From: Candidatus Tidjanibacter faecipullorum
GTDB taxonomy: Bacteria > Bacteroidota > Bacteroidia > Bacteroidales > Rikenellaceae
Assembly (NCBI GenBank): GCA_019116245.1
Contig: DXCC01000017.1
Span: 152,245 to 216,244 of the forward strand
Length of the DNA: 64,000 bases
Reading direction: 5' to 3'
In this document: in pieces, positions 24,144-32,618 of the stretch
Position numbering within the stretch: position 1 is the stretch's first letter
Layout of the letters: the number at the start of each line of letters is the position of its first letter
Program-made: the position numbers and the translations under genes
Notes under the pieces: generated by a model
What the model was told of the DNA's origin: nothing
Databases searched by the model: none
The model's input: the letters and a program-made list of their open reading frames with translations, nothing else

Positions 24144-25496
24144 TTAGTGTGACTGGGAGTTGACGTCGGGGTCGGTGGCTTCGGCCGGATAGTCGAGGCT
24201 CCGCACCTTGAGCGAGTCGGCCACCTCGCCGGTCAGTTCGGCGACGATGCGGCTCTTGATCGAGTCGAAGGCGGGGCGGTTGCGCTCCTCGATCGGCTCG
24301 ACCGGATCGGAGGGGATGCGCAGCGGGTCGATCGGCGTGCCGTTCTTCCAGATGCGGAAGTCGAGGTGGGGACCCGTCGAGGCGCCCGTGCTGCCCACAT
24401 AGGCGATCAGGTCGCCCTGCGAGACCCGTTTGCCCACCGTGATACCTTTGGCGTAGCCGCGCAGGTGGAGATAGCCCGACACATAGCCGTTCGCATGGCG
24501 GATCTTGAGGTAGTTGCCGCCTCCTTTCGGATCCCACTGGCGGGCGATCACCGTGCCGTCGGCAATCGCCACGACGGGGGTGCCGGAGGGTGCGGCGTAG
24601 TCCACCCCGTAGTGGGGGCGTCGGATCTTGTAGATCGGGTGCATGCGCGACCCGGTGAAGCGCGAACTGATGCGCGTATATTTCAGCGGTGCTTTCAGGA
24701 ACTGGCGCCGCAGGCTGTTGCCCTCCTCGTCCCAGTAGGCAAGGCGGCCGTCCTGGCGGAAGGGGATGGCGCGGTAGAGTTTGCCTTCGTGGCGGAACTC
24801 GGCGCCCCAGATCATGCCCGTGCCGACCCGGGTGGTGTCAATCCACCGCTCGTCGAAGATGACCGTGAATTCGTCTCCCTCCTGCAGCCCGAAGAAATCG
24901 ACGCTCCAGCCGAAGATGTCCTCCACCTCGCAGGGCAGGCTGGCGGGCATGCCGGCTGCCATGGCGGCCATCCACAGCGAATTGACCTCCCTGGTGATGC
25001 GGGCGGTCTCCTTGCGGCGGATCAGGTTCACCTCCTTGCTCTCCTTGCGGACGGTGACCGAGTCGCCGATCAGGGTGACGACCACGTAGTCGATCGGGGT
25101 GGTCTCGTAGACAAAATGACGCAGGTGGCGTTTGTCGAGCGAATCCTTCTCCAGGAAGGCCGTGTAGGGGTGGTCGGCGCGCAGTCCGCGCATGTCGAAG
25201 GTCGGGCGCGAGGTGCGGTCGATGCGGTCGATGAGCGCCGGTCCGACGCCCAGACCACCCAGAATGTGGGACAGGGTCTGGCCGGAGCGCACCTTGTCGG
25301 TGACCACGTCGTAGTTTTCGTAGGCGATGCCGTACATCAGGTCGGGCGAGGAGAGTGCCTCTTCGGCGCCGAAGCCCTCCTCCTCGGAGGCGCTGCGCTG
25401 GCAGCTGCGGACATTCAGCAGGATGGCGGCGGCGACCAGCAGTACACCGACGGTGACGGCGATCGCGAGTTTGGCTTTTTTGTTGATCTTCTTCAT
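24144..25496 (-). CDS. M23-family metallopeptidase, membrane anchored
   Basis: 450 residues. An N-terminal membrane anchor (about 9-28) is followed by a long helical/OapA-like region (about 60-280) and a LytM-type M23 domain (about 290-410). Zinc-site motifs are RRPHYGVDY (HxxxD), GYLHL and GPHLDFRIW. The last is HLD where the classical family has HxH, so one ligand position is Asp. Such proteins cut, or regulate amidases that cut, peptidoglycan crosslinks in the periplasm. It lies 25 bp after the DPP III gene. Active enzyme is likely, but an activator without catalysis (as in EnvC/NlpD) is possible. Confidence 0.87.
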   Translation of the reverse strand: MKKINKKAKLAIAVTVGVLLVAAAILLNVRSCQRSASEEEGFGAEEALSSPDLMYGIAYENYDVVTDKVRSGQTLSHILGGLGVGPALIDRIDRTSRPTFDMRGLRADHPYTAFLEKDSLDKRHLRHFVYETTPIDYVVVTLIGDSVTVRKESKEVNLIRRKETARITREVNSLWMAAMAAGMPASLPCEVEDIFGWSVDFFGLQEGDEFTVIFDERWIDTTRVGTGMIWGAEFRHEGKLYRAIPFRQDGRLAYWDEEGNSLRRQFLKAPLKYTRISSRFTGSRMHPIYKIRRPHYGVDYAAPSGTPVVAIADGTVIARQWDPKGGGNYLKIRHANGYVSGYLHLRGYAKGITVGKRVSQGDLIAYVGSTGASTGPHLDFRIWKNGTPIDPLRIPSDPVEPIEERNRPAFDSIKSRIVAELTGEVADSLKVRSLDYPAEATDPDVNSQSH

Positions 25497-25521
25497 GAAG
25501 CGTGTGGGGTGTTGGCGTGCG

Positions 25522-27534
25522 TTAGCGGTTGTTGTCGGTGGGGAGGAAGGAGTAGCGGTCGGAGTAGGCGAGCATCTGCTCGGCATACCCCGCCTGCGTC
25601 GTGCAGCGGATGTCGACGATGGCGCCCGAGGCGTCCGTGACGGGGGTGTAGGTCGGGTTTACGAAGCCGGCATAGGGACGGATGCCGAGACGGGCGTAGC
25701 GTTCGAGTACCTCGGCATGCAGCGCGGAGTCGACCCGGATGCCGTAGCGCTCTACCAGATCGCGTCCGGCCACGAAGTCGCCCTCCGACTTGATGCGCTG
25801 CACCTCGCGGAGCATGCGCCCGAAGATGGCGCGCAGGGCGTCGAAGTCGTTCACGACGAAATAGGTCTTTTCCTCCTCTACCACCTGTTCGATCACCCGC
25901 CCGGCGGCGCCCAGGTCGCAGGCCCAGCGGCCGATCAACTGGCGGTTGCGCATGTGGGCCTGCTCGATCTGCTTGCCCGGCGCGATGCGCGCCAGCTGGG
26001 TGAAGAGTCCGTTGGAGATGTAGGAGGCATATTCGGCCCGGGCCACATCGGCGTCGGGAACCAGTCCCAGTTCGATCAGTTTCGGATCGGCGGCATAGTA
26101 GAGGCCGAACAGGTCGGCGCGCGCCTCCTCCAGTACGGAGCCGTACTGTTTCAACTCGTCGCCCCGCACCCCCGGCGCCAGCTGTCCGGAGCCGTGGCCG
26201 AGGCATTCGTGCAGGTCGGTGTGGAGGTTGTCGGCCAGCGTGCCATAGCGGGCGATCCGCTCGCGGTCCTCGGCGCGGAGAATGAACTCCTCGAGGAATC
26301 CGTTGCCCTTGGCGTTCTCGGCGTAGGCGCGGGTGATGTTCTGGATGGTGACCGATTTGGAACCGTACGTCTTGCGGATCCAGTCGGCGTTGGGCAGGTT
26401 GATGCCGATCGGCGTGGCGGGGTAGTTGTCGCCGCCCAGCATGGCCGCGTTGATGACCTTGGCCGAAACGCCGCAGACCTTTTTCTTCTTGTATTTCTCC
26501 TGCACGGGCGAGTGATCCTCGAACCACTGGGCCTGTGCACTGACGGTTTCGGTGCGGCGGGTGGCCTCCTCGTCACGGAAATCGACCAGCGCTTCCCACG
26601 AAGCTTTGTAGCCCAGCGGGTCGCCGTAGGTCTCCGTGAAGCCGTTTACGAAATCGACCGCGCTCTCCGTATCCCGCACCCAGCGGATGCTGAACCGGTC
26701 GTAGCTCTTCAGGTCGCCCGTGCGGTAGAAGTAGATCAGCGTGTCGATCACCTCCCGCTGGGTGGGGGAGGCAACCGCAGCGGCCCGTTCGAGCCATTCG
26801 ACGATGCGCTCCAGCGCCGGCGAGTAGAGCCCTCCGATCCTCCAGACGCGCTCCTCGAGCGTGCCGTCGGCCCGTTTGACGAGCCGCGAGTTGAGCCCCA
26901 CCGAGACGGGCTCGGGGTCGTCGGCATCGGTCATGCGGCGGTAGAAGGCCTCGGCTTCGGCCTGCGTGACCCCGTCGTAGTAGTTCATGGCGGAGCCTGT
27001 CAGCAGATCCTCGCCCGCCGTGCGGCACTCCCGTACGGCGCAGAAGGCTGGGTCAAAGAGCACCCGGCGCACGATGGCCGTCACCTGTGCGCGCGAGCCG
27101 AAGTCGAGCGGCAGCGCCTCGTCGGGCAGGGCGGCCAGCCGGGCGTCGAACCATGCCTCGGAGAATTCGGGCACGAACTTGTCGCCCGCATAGTGGTGGT
27201 GGATGCCGTTGGCGAACCAGATCTTTTTTAAATATTTTTCAAAACCGAGCCATTCGGCGGTCTGCGGGTCGGCGGTCCCGGCGCGGTAGACGGCCTCGAG
27301 CGTGCGGCGCACGACGAGGTTGTAGCGGCAGTTCTGGTCGTAGAGTATGTCGCGTCCGCAGAGGGCGGCCTCGGAGAGGTAGTAGATCAGCTGTTTTTGG
27401 GGAAGGGGCAGCTGATCGAAGCCGGGTACGTCGTAGCGGAGCACCCGGATGTCGTCGAAGGCATCGACGGTCTGGCCGGCGGCGGAGCAGGGTTGCGGTG
27501 CCGGTGCGGCGTTATCGTGGAGTTGTCGTGTCAT
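25522..27534 (-). CDS. Dipeptidyl peptidase III (M49)
   Basis: 670 residues, the size of Bacteroides DPP III. It removes dipeptides from the N-terminus of short peptides using zinc. The zinc motif HECLGH (residues 442-447) and the second ligand motif EEARAD (about 469-474) are both intact and match the HExxGH/EExRxE pattern that defines M49. No signal peptide or lipobox is seen, so it should act in the cytoplasm on imported peptides. First gene of the leftward operon running to the PH-domain protein. Confidence 0.94.
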   Translation of the reverse strand: MTRQLHDNAAPAPQPCSAAGQTVDAFDDIRVLRYDVPGFDQLPLPQKQLIYYLSEAALCGRDILYDQNCRYNLVVRRTLEAVYRAGTADPQTAEWLGFEKYLKKIWFANGIHHHYAGDKFVPEFSEAWFDARLAALPDEALPLDFGSRAQVTAIVRRVLFDPAFCAVRECRTAGEDLLTGSAMNYYDGVTQAEAEAFYRRMTDADDPEPVSVGLNSRLVKRADGTLEERVWRIGGLYSPALERIVEWLERAAAVASPTQREVIDTLIYFYRTGDLKSYDRFSIRWVRDTESAVDFVNGFTETYGDPLGYKASWEALVDFRDEEATRRTETVSAQAQWFEDHSPVQEKYKKKKVCGVSAKVINAAMLGGDNYPATPIGINLPNADWIRKTYGSKSVTIQNITRAYAENAKGNGFLEEFILRAEDRERIARYGTLADNLHTDLHECLGHGSGQLAPGVRGDELKQYGSVLEEARADLFGLYYAADPKLIELGLVPDADVARAEYASYISNGLFTQLARIAPGKQIEQAHMRNRQLIGRWACDLGAAGRVIEQVVEEEKTYFVVNDFDALRAIFGRMLREVQRIKSEGDFVAGRDLVERYGIRVDSALHAEVLERYARLGIRPYAGFVNPTYTPVTDASGAIVDIRCTTQAGYAEQMLAYSDRYSFLPTDNNR

Positions 27535-27569
27535 AACATGGAAGAGGGCCGGAGCGACCGGCCAACAGA

Positions 27570-27577
27570 CAAAGATA
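27570..27577 (-). promoter_or_regulatory. -7 element upstream of the DPP III operon
   Basis: TATCTTTG on the minus strand, 36 bp before the start codon. No good -33 element is visible at the expected distance. Confidence 0.6.
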
Positions 27578-27656
27578 CGAAATAACGCCGGAAAACGGCA
27601 GGCCGGTATGCCCGCTACTAAAATAATGATAATGAAAGAAATTTACCGGGAATGAC

Positions 27657-27687
27657 TTGGCGCGACGGCAAAAAAGGTATATCTTTG
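27657..27687 (+). promoter_or_regulatory. Promoter of rpsO
   Basis: TTG (27657-27659), a 20-bp spacer and TATCTTTG (27680-27687). The leader of about 63 nt could fold with its gctttggtg and cgtaaagcg parts. S15 represses its own mRNA in other bacteria, so a leader site is plausible but not shown. Confidence 0.78.
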
Positions 27688-27755
27688 CGCCACGCTTTGG
27701 TGTTACCCGGTAAGGCGGATGCATCGTAAAGCGGAACACTAAATAAAATTTTAGT

Positions 27756-28028
27756 ATGAGCTATTTAACAGCTGAGAAGAAGCAGGAGCTTTTTGGACAG
27801 TACGGTACTTCGAAGACCGACACCGGTTCGCCTGAGAGCCAGATCGCGCTCTTTTCCTACCGTATCAACCACCTTACGGAACACTTGAAGAGCAATCGCC
27901 ACGACTACGGCACGCAGCGCGCGCTGCTGGGCCTGGTAGGTAAACGCCGCAAATTGCTCGATTATCTGAAAAAGGTGGATATCGAGCGTTACCGGTCTAT
28001 CGTGAAGGCGCTGAATCTCAGAAAATAG
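27756..28028 (+). CDS. rpsO: 30S ribosomal protein S15
   Basis: 90 residues, typical S15 length. An early-binding protein of the small subunit platform that contacts 16S rRNA helices 20-22. Recognisable by DTGSPESQIALFSYRI, LTEHLKSNRHDY and the C-terminal GLVGKRRKLLDYLKK. It precedes pnp, as in many bacteria. Confidence 0.98.
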   Translation: MSYLTAEKKQELFGQYGTSKTDTGSPESQIALFSYRINHLTEHLKSNRHDYGTQRALLGLVGKRRKLLDYLKKVDIERYRSIVKALNLRK

Positions 28029-28053
28029 TACAGCTGCAAAAAAGGCTGAAGAC

Positions 28054-28096
28054 AAGCGAAGGCAATCGGAAGTCATTTTCGACATTGCCTTCGCTT
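28054..28096 (+). terminator. Long hairpin between rpsO and pnp
   Basis: A 13-bp perfect stem (aagcgaaggcaat 28054-28066 with attgccttcgctt 28084-28096). It may be the rpsO attenuator/terminator or, by analogy with the rpsO-pnp operon of E. coli, an RNase-processed structure that controls pnp. Confidence 0.6.
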
Positions 28097-28136
28097 TGCT
28101 TAAGGAGAGAAGACACTTTTAGAAGGATAGAAAATA

Positions 28137-30347
28137 ATGTTGTACAACGAGACAGTGAAGGTCATCCCGATGGGGGATGGCCGCGAGATTACCATCTCGA
28201 CCGGAAAACTGGCCAAACAGGCCGACGGCGCCGTCGTGGTGAAGCAGGGTGATACCATGCTGCTGGCCACCGTGGTAGCCGCCAAGGATGCCAAACCCGA
28301 AACGGACTTCATGCCCCTTTCGGTGGAATACAAGGAAAAATACGCCGCTGCGGGCCGCTTCCCCGGAGGCTTCCTCAAACGGGAAGGCCGTCCGTCGGAC
28401 AGCGAGATCCTTGTGGCGCGACTCATAGATCGGGCCCTGCGTCCCCTCTTCCCGTCCGACTTCCACGCCGAAGTATTCGTGACGGTGAACCTCATCTCGG
28501 CCGACCGCGACATCCAGCCCGATGCGCTGGCCGGACTGGCCGCTTCGGCTGCTCTGGCCGTGTCGGACATCCCCTTCGGAGGCCCGATTTCGGAGGTGCG
28601 CGTAGCCCGTATCGACGGCAAGCTGGTGATCAACCCGACCTTCAGCGAGAACACCCGTGCCGACATCGACATCATGGTGGGTGCCACGATCGACAACATC
28701 CTGATGGTCGAGGGTGAGATGAACGAGGTGAGCGAGGCCGACATGCTGGAAGCCATCAAGTTCGCTCACGAGGAGATCAAGAAGCACTGCGCCGTGCAGA
28801 TCGAACTGATGAAGGAGCTGGGCAAGGATGTGAAACGCACCTACTGCCACGAGACGAACGACGAGGAACTCCGTCAGCTGGTCATCAAGGAGACCTACGA
28901 CAAGGTTTATGCCGTGGCTACCAGCGCATCGAGCAAGCACGAGCGTTCGGACAAGTTCGACGAGATCGAAGCCGAGTTCTGTACCCGGTTCACCGAGGAG
29001 GAGCTGGCCGAGAAACTGCCGCTCATCAAACGCTATTTCCACGACGAGGTGCTCAAGAAGGCGATGCGCCGCATGATCCTCGACGAGGGCAAACGGCTCG
29101 ACGGCCGCCGTACGGACGAGATCCGTCCCATCTGGTGCGAGGTGGGCTACCTGCCCTGCGCACACGGTTCGGCCATCTTCACCCGCGGCGAAACGCAGTC
29201 GCTGGCTACCGTAACGCTGGGTACGAAGCTCGACGAGAAGCAGATCGACCAGGTGCTTGTGCAGGGCAGCGAGCAGTTCGTGCTGCACTACAACTTCCCG
29301 CCCTTCTCGACCGGCGAGGCAAAGGCTGCCCGCAGCCTGTCGCGTCGTGAGATCGGTCACGGCAATCTGGCCTGGCGTGCGCTGAAGCCGATGGTGCCCG
29401 TCGGTGAGGAGAACCCCTATGCCGTACGCGTGGTTTCCGATATTCTGGAGTCGAACGGTTCGTCGTCGATGGCAACCGTCTGCGCCGGTACGCTGGCCCT
29501 GATGGATTCCGGTCTGAAACTCAAGAAGCCGGTTTCGGGTATCGCCATGGGTCTGATCTCCGATTCCGAATCGGACAAATATGCCATCCTTTCCGATATT
29601 CTCGGTGACGAGGACCACCTCGGCGACATGGACTTCAAGGTAGCCGGTACCCGCGACGGTATCACCGCCACCCAGATGGATATCAAGGTGGACGGCCTCT
29701 CCTACGAAGTGCTGGCCAAAGCCCTCGAGCAGGCTCGCGTAGGCCGCATGCATATTCTGGACAAGATCGTGGAGACGATTCCCGAGCCGCGTGCCGACTT
29801 CCGTCCCTTCGTGCCGCGTCTGGTGCAGATCACCATTCCGTCCGACTTCATCGGCGCCGTTATCGGCCCGGGTGGCAAGGTGATCCAGGATATTCAGAAA
29901 ACGACCGGTACGACGATCACCATTACCGAGGACGAGCAGAACAACAAGGGTCTGGTGGATATCTTCGGCGAAAACAAGGATGCGATCGACGCCGCACTGG
30001 CCCGTATCAAGGCGATCGTGGCCGTGCCCGAGGTGGGCGAGGTGTACAACGGCAAGATCCGTTCGATCGTCTCCTTTGGTGCCTTCGTCGAGATCCTGCC
30101 CGGCAAGGATGCCCTGCTGCACATCTCCGAGATCGACCACAAGCGGTTTGAGACGATGGAGGAGACCGGCCTCAAGGAGGGTGACATGATCGAGGTGAAG
30201 CTGATCGGCATGGATCCCAAGACCGGCAAGCTGAAACTCTCGCGCAAGGCACTGCTGCCGAAACCGGAGCATGCCGACAAGGGCGAGCGGAGCGAGCGTC
30301 CGGAAAAACGTGACAACCGTCACGAAAAACACGAGCGCAAGCATTAG
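28137..30347 (+). CDS. pnp: Polyribonucleotide nucleotidyltransferase (PNPase)
   Basis: 736 residues. A 3'-to-5' phosphorolytic exoribonuclease. Two RNase PH domains are visible: the first from about residue 10 with [27 protein letters not shown], the second from about 320 with [12 protein letters not shown] and the catalytic [30 protein letters not shown] domain ([23 protein letters not shown]) and an S1 domain ([28 protein letters not shown]) follow, then a Lys/Arg/His-rich tail. Complete; all domains intact. Confidence 0.98.
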   Translation: MLYNETVKVIPMGDGREITISTGKLAKQADGAVVVKQGDTMLLATVVAAKDAKPETDFMPLSVEYKEKYAAAGRFPGGFLKREGRPSDSEILVARLIDRALRPLFPSDFHAEVFVTVNLISADRDIQPDALAGLAASAALAVSDIPFGGPISEVRVARIDGKLVINPTFSENTRADIDIMVGATIDNILMVEGEMNEVSEADMLEAIKFAHEEIKKHCAVQIELMKELGKDVKRTYCHETNDEELRQLVIKETYDKVYAVATSASSKHERSDKFDEIEAEFCTRFTEEELAEKLPLIKRYFHDEVLKKAMRRMILDEGKRLDGRRTDEIRPIWCEVGYLPCAHGSAIFTRGETQSLATVTLGTKLDEKQIDQVLVQGSEQFVLHYNFPPFSTGEAKAARSLSRREIGHGNLAWRALKPMVPVGEENPYAVRVVSDILESNGSSSMATVCAGTLALMDSGLKLKKPVSGIAMGLISDSESDKYAILSDILGDEDHLGDMDFKVAGTRDGITATQMDIKVDGLSYEVLAKALEQARVGRMHILDKIVETIPEPRADFRPFVPRLVQITIPSDFIGAVIGPGGKVIQDIQKTTGTTITITEDEQNNKGLVDIFGENKDAIDAALARIKAIVAVPEVGEVYNGKIRSIVSFGAFVEILPGKDALLHISEIDHKRFETMEETGLKEGDMIEVKLIGMDPKTGKLKLSRKALLPKPEHADKGERSERPEKRDNRHEKHERKH

Positions 30348-30392
30348 ACTGGTACAGTTTTTGCGGCACTTTCCAAACAATCTGATCGGTGT

Positions 30393-30428
30393 CAGACTGT
30401 CTTCCCCACCCGTGGGGAAGACAGTCTG
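30393..30428 (+). terminator. Long hairpin after pnp
   Basis: A 16-bp perfect stem (30393-30408 with 30413-30428) and a 4-nt loop, without a T-tract. Probably protects or ends the pnp mRNA. Confidence 0.6.
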
Positions 30429-30478
30429 CATCGGTAAAGATTTCGTGCGGAAAATTATGCGCAATAGAAATATATGTT

Positions 30479-30486
30479 TATTTTTG
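30479..30486 (+). promoter_or_regulatory. -7 element of the TPR lipoprotein gene
   Basis: TATTTTTG matches TAnnTTTG, about 80 bp before the ATG at 30566, in an A/T-rich leader. No clear -33 element. Confidence 0.55.
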
Positions 30487-30565
30487 CTTTACGTAACGTA
30501 TTCATGCGTTTGCGCAGAGCAATAAGAAACGAAGCGAAATAACTGTCTAAATACATTAATTAATT

Positions 30566-32257
30566 ATGAGAAGATTTGCTTATGTAGGCCTTGTGCTTAC
30601 GTCGATGATGATTCTGCTCGCCGGATGTAATCCGTACAACAGAATGCAGAAGAATGTCAGCAAGATCGAGGCAACTGCCAATCCCGAAGTGCTGACGCTG
30701 AAAGGCTCGACCGTCGAGGCCGACATCACCTACACCTTCCCGCCGAAGTATTTCTATGAGGAGATGATCTTGAAGGTAACGCCGGTACTCGTATTCGAGG
30801 ACGGTGAGATCGCCGGTACGCCGAAGTACTTCCAGGGCGAGGATGTTCGCGACAACTACACGCCCGTTTCGTGGAAAGAGGGCGGCGTATTCACCCAGAA
30901 GGTTGTTTTCCCGTACGATGAGCGCGCCGATCTGTCGACCCTCGTGCTGGTTGTTGAAGGCCGCACCGCTGACCAGTGCCGTCGCGACAAATTCAAATCG
31001 TTCGGCGAATTCGGTGAGGTTGCCGTAGCCAACGGTATCAGCACCGTTCAGTCGCTGGCCGACATGCCCTACATGGTGCTCATGGATCACAACTTCAAAC
31101 GCGTGAGAACGATCACCAGCGAGGCTGATCTCCACTATCTAATCAACAGCGCTACCGTTCGCAAGAACCAGCTCACCCAGGAGCAGATCAAACTCTTCGA
31201 GGACTTCGTTCGCGAGAACACCTCGGCCGAGGATGTGACGATGGGTACCGTATACGCCAAAGGTTACGCTTCGCCTGATGGTCCCGAGAAATTCAACCAG
31301 ACGCTGTCCGCAAAACGTAGCCAGACCGGTGAGAAGGCCATGCAGAAAGCCCTCAAGGGTGTGGATGTACAGTACGATGCCGCCGCTTACGGTGAGGACT
31401 GGGAAGGTTTCCGCGAGTTGGTTGAGGCTTCCGACATTCAGGACAAGGATCTGATTCTGCAGGTACTGTCGATGTACGAATCGTCCGCTCGTCGCGAGCA
31501 GGAGATCCGCAACCTGTCGGCCGTTTACACCGAACTGAAACAGAATATCCTGCCGCAGCTCCGTCGTACGCAGTTCGTTGCTTCCGCTGACGTAGTCGGC
31601 CTGAGCGACGAGGAGATCCTGGCTGCCGTTAAGGCCAACGACACTTCGCTCCGTCTGGACGAGATGCTCTACGGTGCAACGCTCGTAAAATGCCCGGCAG
31701 AGAAGGTCGCTATCTACAAGATGGCTGCTAAACAGTACAACGACGTTGCCGCTTACAACAACCTGGCCGTTGCACTGGTATGGGATGGTCAGATCGACGC
31801 TGCCAAAGAGGCCATCGATCAGGCTGCCCGTCTGAACGCCAACCCCACCGTAACGAACAACCTCGCTGCCATTGCCATCGCACAGGGTGATCTGGCAACC
31901 GCCAAGAAATACCTGGCCGGTCTGAACAGCGAAGAGGCTACGATGAACAAGGGTCTGGTTGCTCTGAAAGAGGGTGACTATGTTGCCGCTACCCGCGATC
32001 TGAAGGGTTACAACCTCGCCGTTGTTGAGGTGCTGAACGGTAACTACGCCAACGCCAAAGCCGCTCTGGGCAATGACAAATGCGCCGATGCAGACTATCT
32101 GCGTGCCATCATTGCCGTTCGCGAGGGTGACTGCCAGGGTGCTCTGAACTACCTGAGCGCTGCAATCGATCAGAAACCGGAACTCGCCGAGGCTGCTGCG
32201 AACAACATCGAGTTCGCTCCGCTCTTCGAGAACCCCGAATTCCTGGCTCTGATGTAG
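30566..32257 (+). CDS. TPR-containing lipoprotein with an OmpA-like middle region
   Basis: 563 residues. Lipobox LAGC (Cys-21) gives a predicted lipoprotein. A beta-rich N-terminal half (about 35-200) is followed by a segment resembling the OmpA peptidoglycan-binding fold (GTVYAKGYASPDGPEKFNQTLSAKRSQT, about 230-260), where a polar chain of residues and ...N..LSxxR are the usual signature. Residues about 390-555 contain TPR-like helix pairs (AAYNNLAVALVWDGQIDAAKEAIDQAARL). Likely sits in the outer membrane facing the periplasm and scaffolds envelope proteins. Highly biased, highly expressed-type codon use (cgt, ggt, aac) suggests an abundant product. Exact function unknown. Confidence 0.82.
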   Translation: MRRFAYVGLVLTSMMILLAGCNPYNRMQKNVSKIEATANPEVLTLKGSTVEADITYTFPPKYFYEEMILKVTPVLVFEDGEIAGTPKYFQGEDVRDNYTPVSWKEGGVFTQKVVFPYDERADLSTLVLVVEGRTADQCRRDKFKSFGEFGEVAVANGISTVQSLADMPYMVLMDHNFKRVRTITSEADLHYLINSATVRKNQLTQEQIKLFEDFVRENTSAEDVTMGTVYAKGYASPDGPEKFNQTLSAKRSQTGEKAMQKALKGVDVQYDAAAYGEDWEGFRELVEASDIQDKDLILQVLSMYESSARREQEIRNLSAVYTELKQNILPQLRRTQFVASADVVGLSDEEILAAVKANDTSLRLDEMLYGATLVKCPAEKVAIYKMAAKQYNDVAAYNNLAVALVWDGQIDAAKEAIDQAARLNANPTVTNNLAAIAIAQGDLATAKKYLAGLNSEEATMNKGLVALKEGDYVAATRDLKGYNLAVVEVLNGNYANAKAALGNDKCADADYLRAIIAVREGDCQGALNYLSAAIDQKPELAEAAANNIEFAPLFENPEFLALM

Positions 32258-32276
32258 TCCGGTAAGCGACAGTTAC

Positions 32277-32311
32277 GAAAGGGTGTCATCCGTTACGGGT
32301 GACACCCTTTC
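32277..32311 (+). terminator. Terminator of the TPR lipoprotein gene
   Basis: A 12-bp perfect stem (gaaagggtgtca with tgacaccctttc), with the T-rich 3' arm ending ctttctgtgtt. Confidence 0.82.
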
Positions 32312-32618
32312 TGTGTTCATACCGGACGGCGGGGAAAGTGTCCGGTTCTCGCGGCCGAGCTTTGGGGTAGGGTGGCGGAGCCCGTATGGGGGTCCGGTGC
32401 TGTGCGGATCCTGCCAGTCGGCCGGGGGTGGACGATTGCCGCCTGGCAGGATGGCAGGGCATGGATGTCAGATCATGGATCGGATGAGGAGACGCGGACG
32501 GCTGTCAGGTGGAACAATCGGGAACAAAAGATGGCTAATTCGCTTATTGAAAGGGGTGTTTGCTGTTCCGTGACGTGGCTTTTTGCGTATCTTTGTAAGC
32601 TTTAGCAAACAAGTTGTC
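32312..32618. other. Gap before the SGNH gene
   Basis: 307 bp with no credible gene. It contains a 10-bp hairpin with a 25-nt loop (atcctgccag 32408-32417 with ctggcaggat 32443-32452) of unknown meaning and the -7 element of the next gene. Short open frames here lack family resemblance. Confidence 0.6.
32588..32595 (+). promoter_or_regulatory. -7 element of the SGNH-MBOAT cluster
   Basis: TATCTTTG, 24 bp before the ATG at 32619. Confidence 0.62.

Noticed and set aside
28119-30464. 781-codon open frame on the minus strand opposite pnp
   Set aside because: Antisense shadow of a fully recognisable PNPase; His/Leu/Gly-rich translation without motifs.
32283-32573. Short open frames (about 77-97 codons) before the SGNH gene
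   Set aside because: They start inside the terminator of the preceding gene, lack a promoter and resemble no family.
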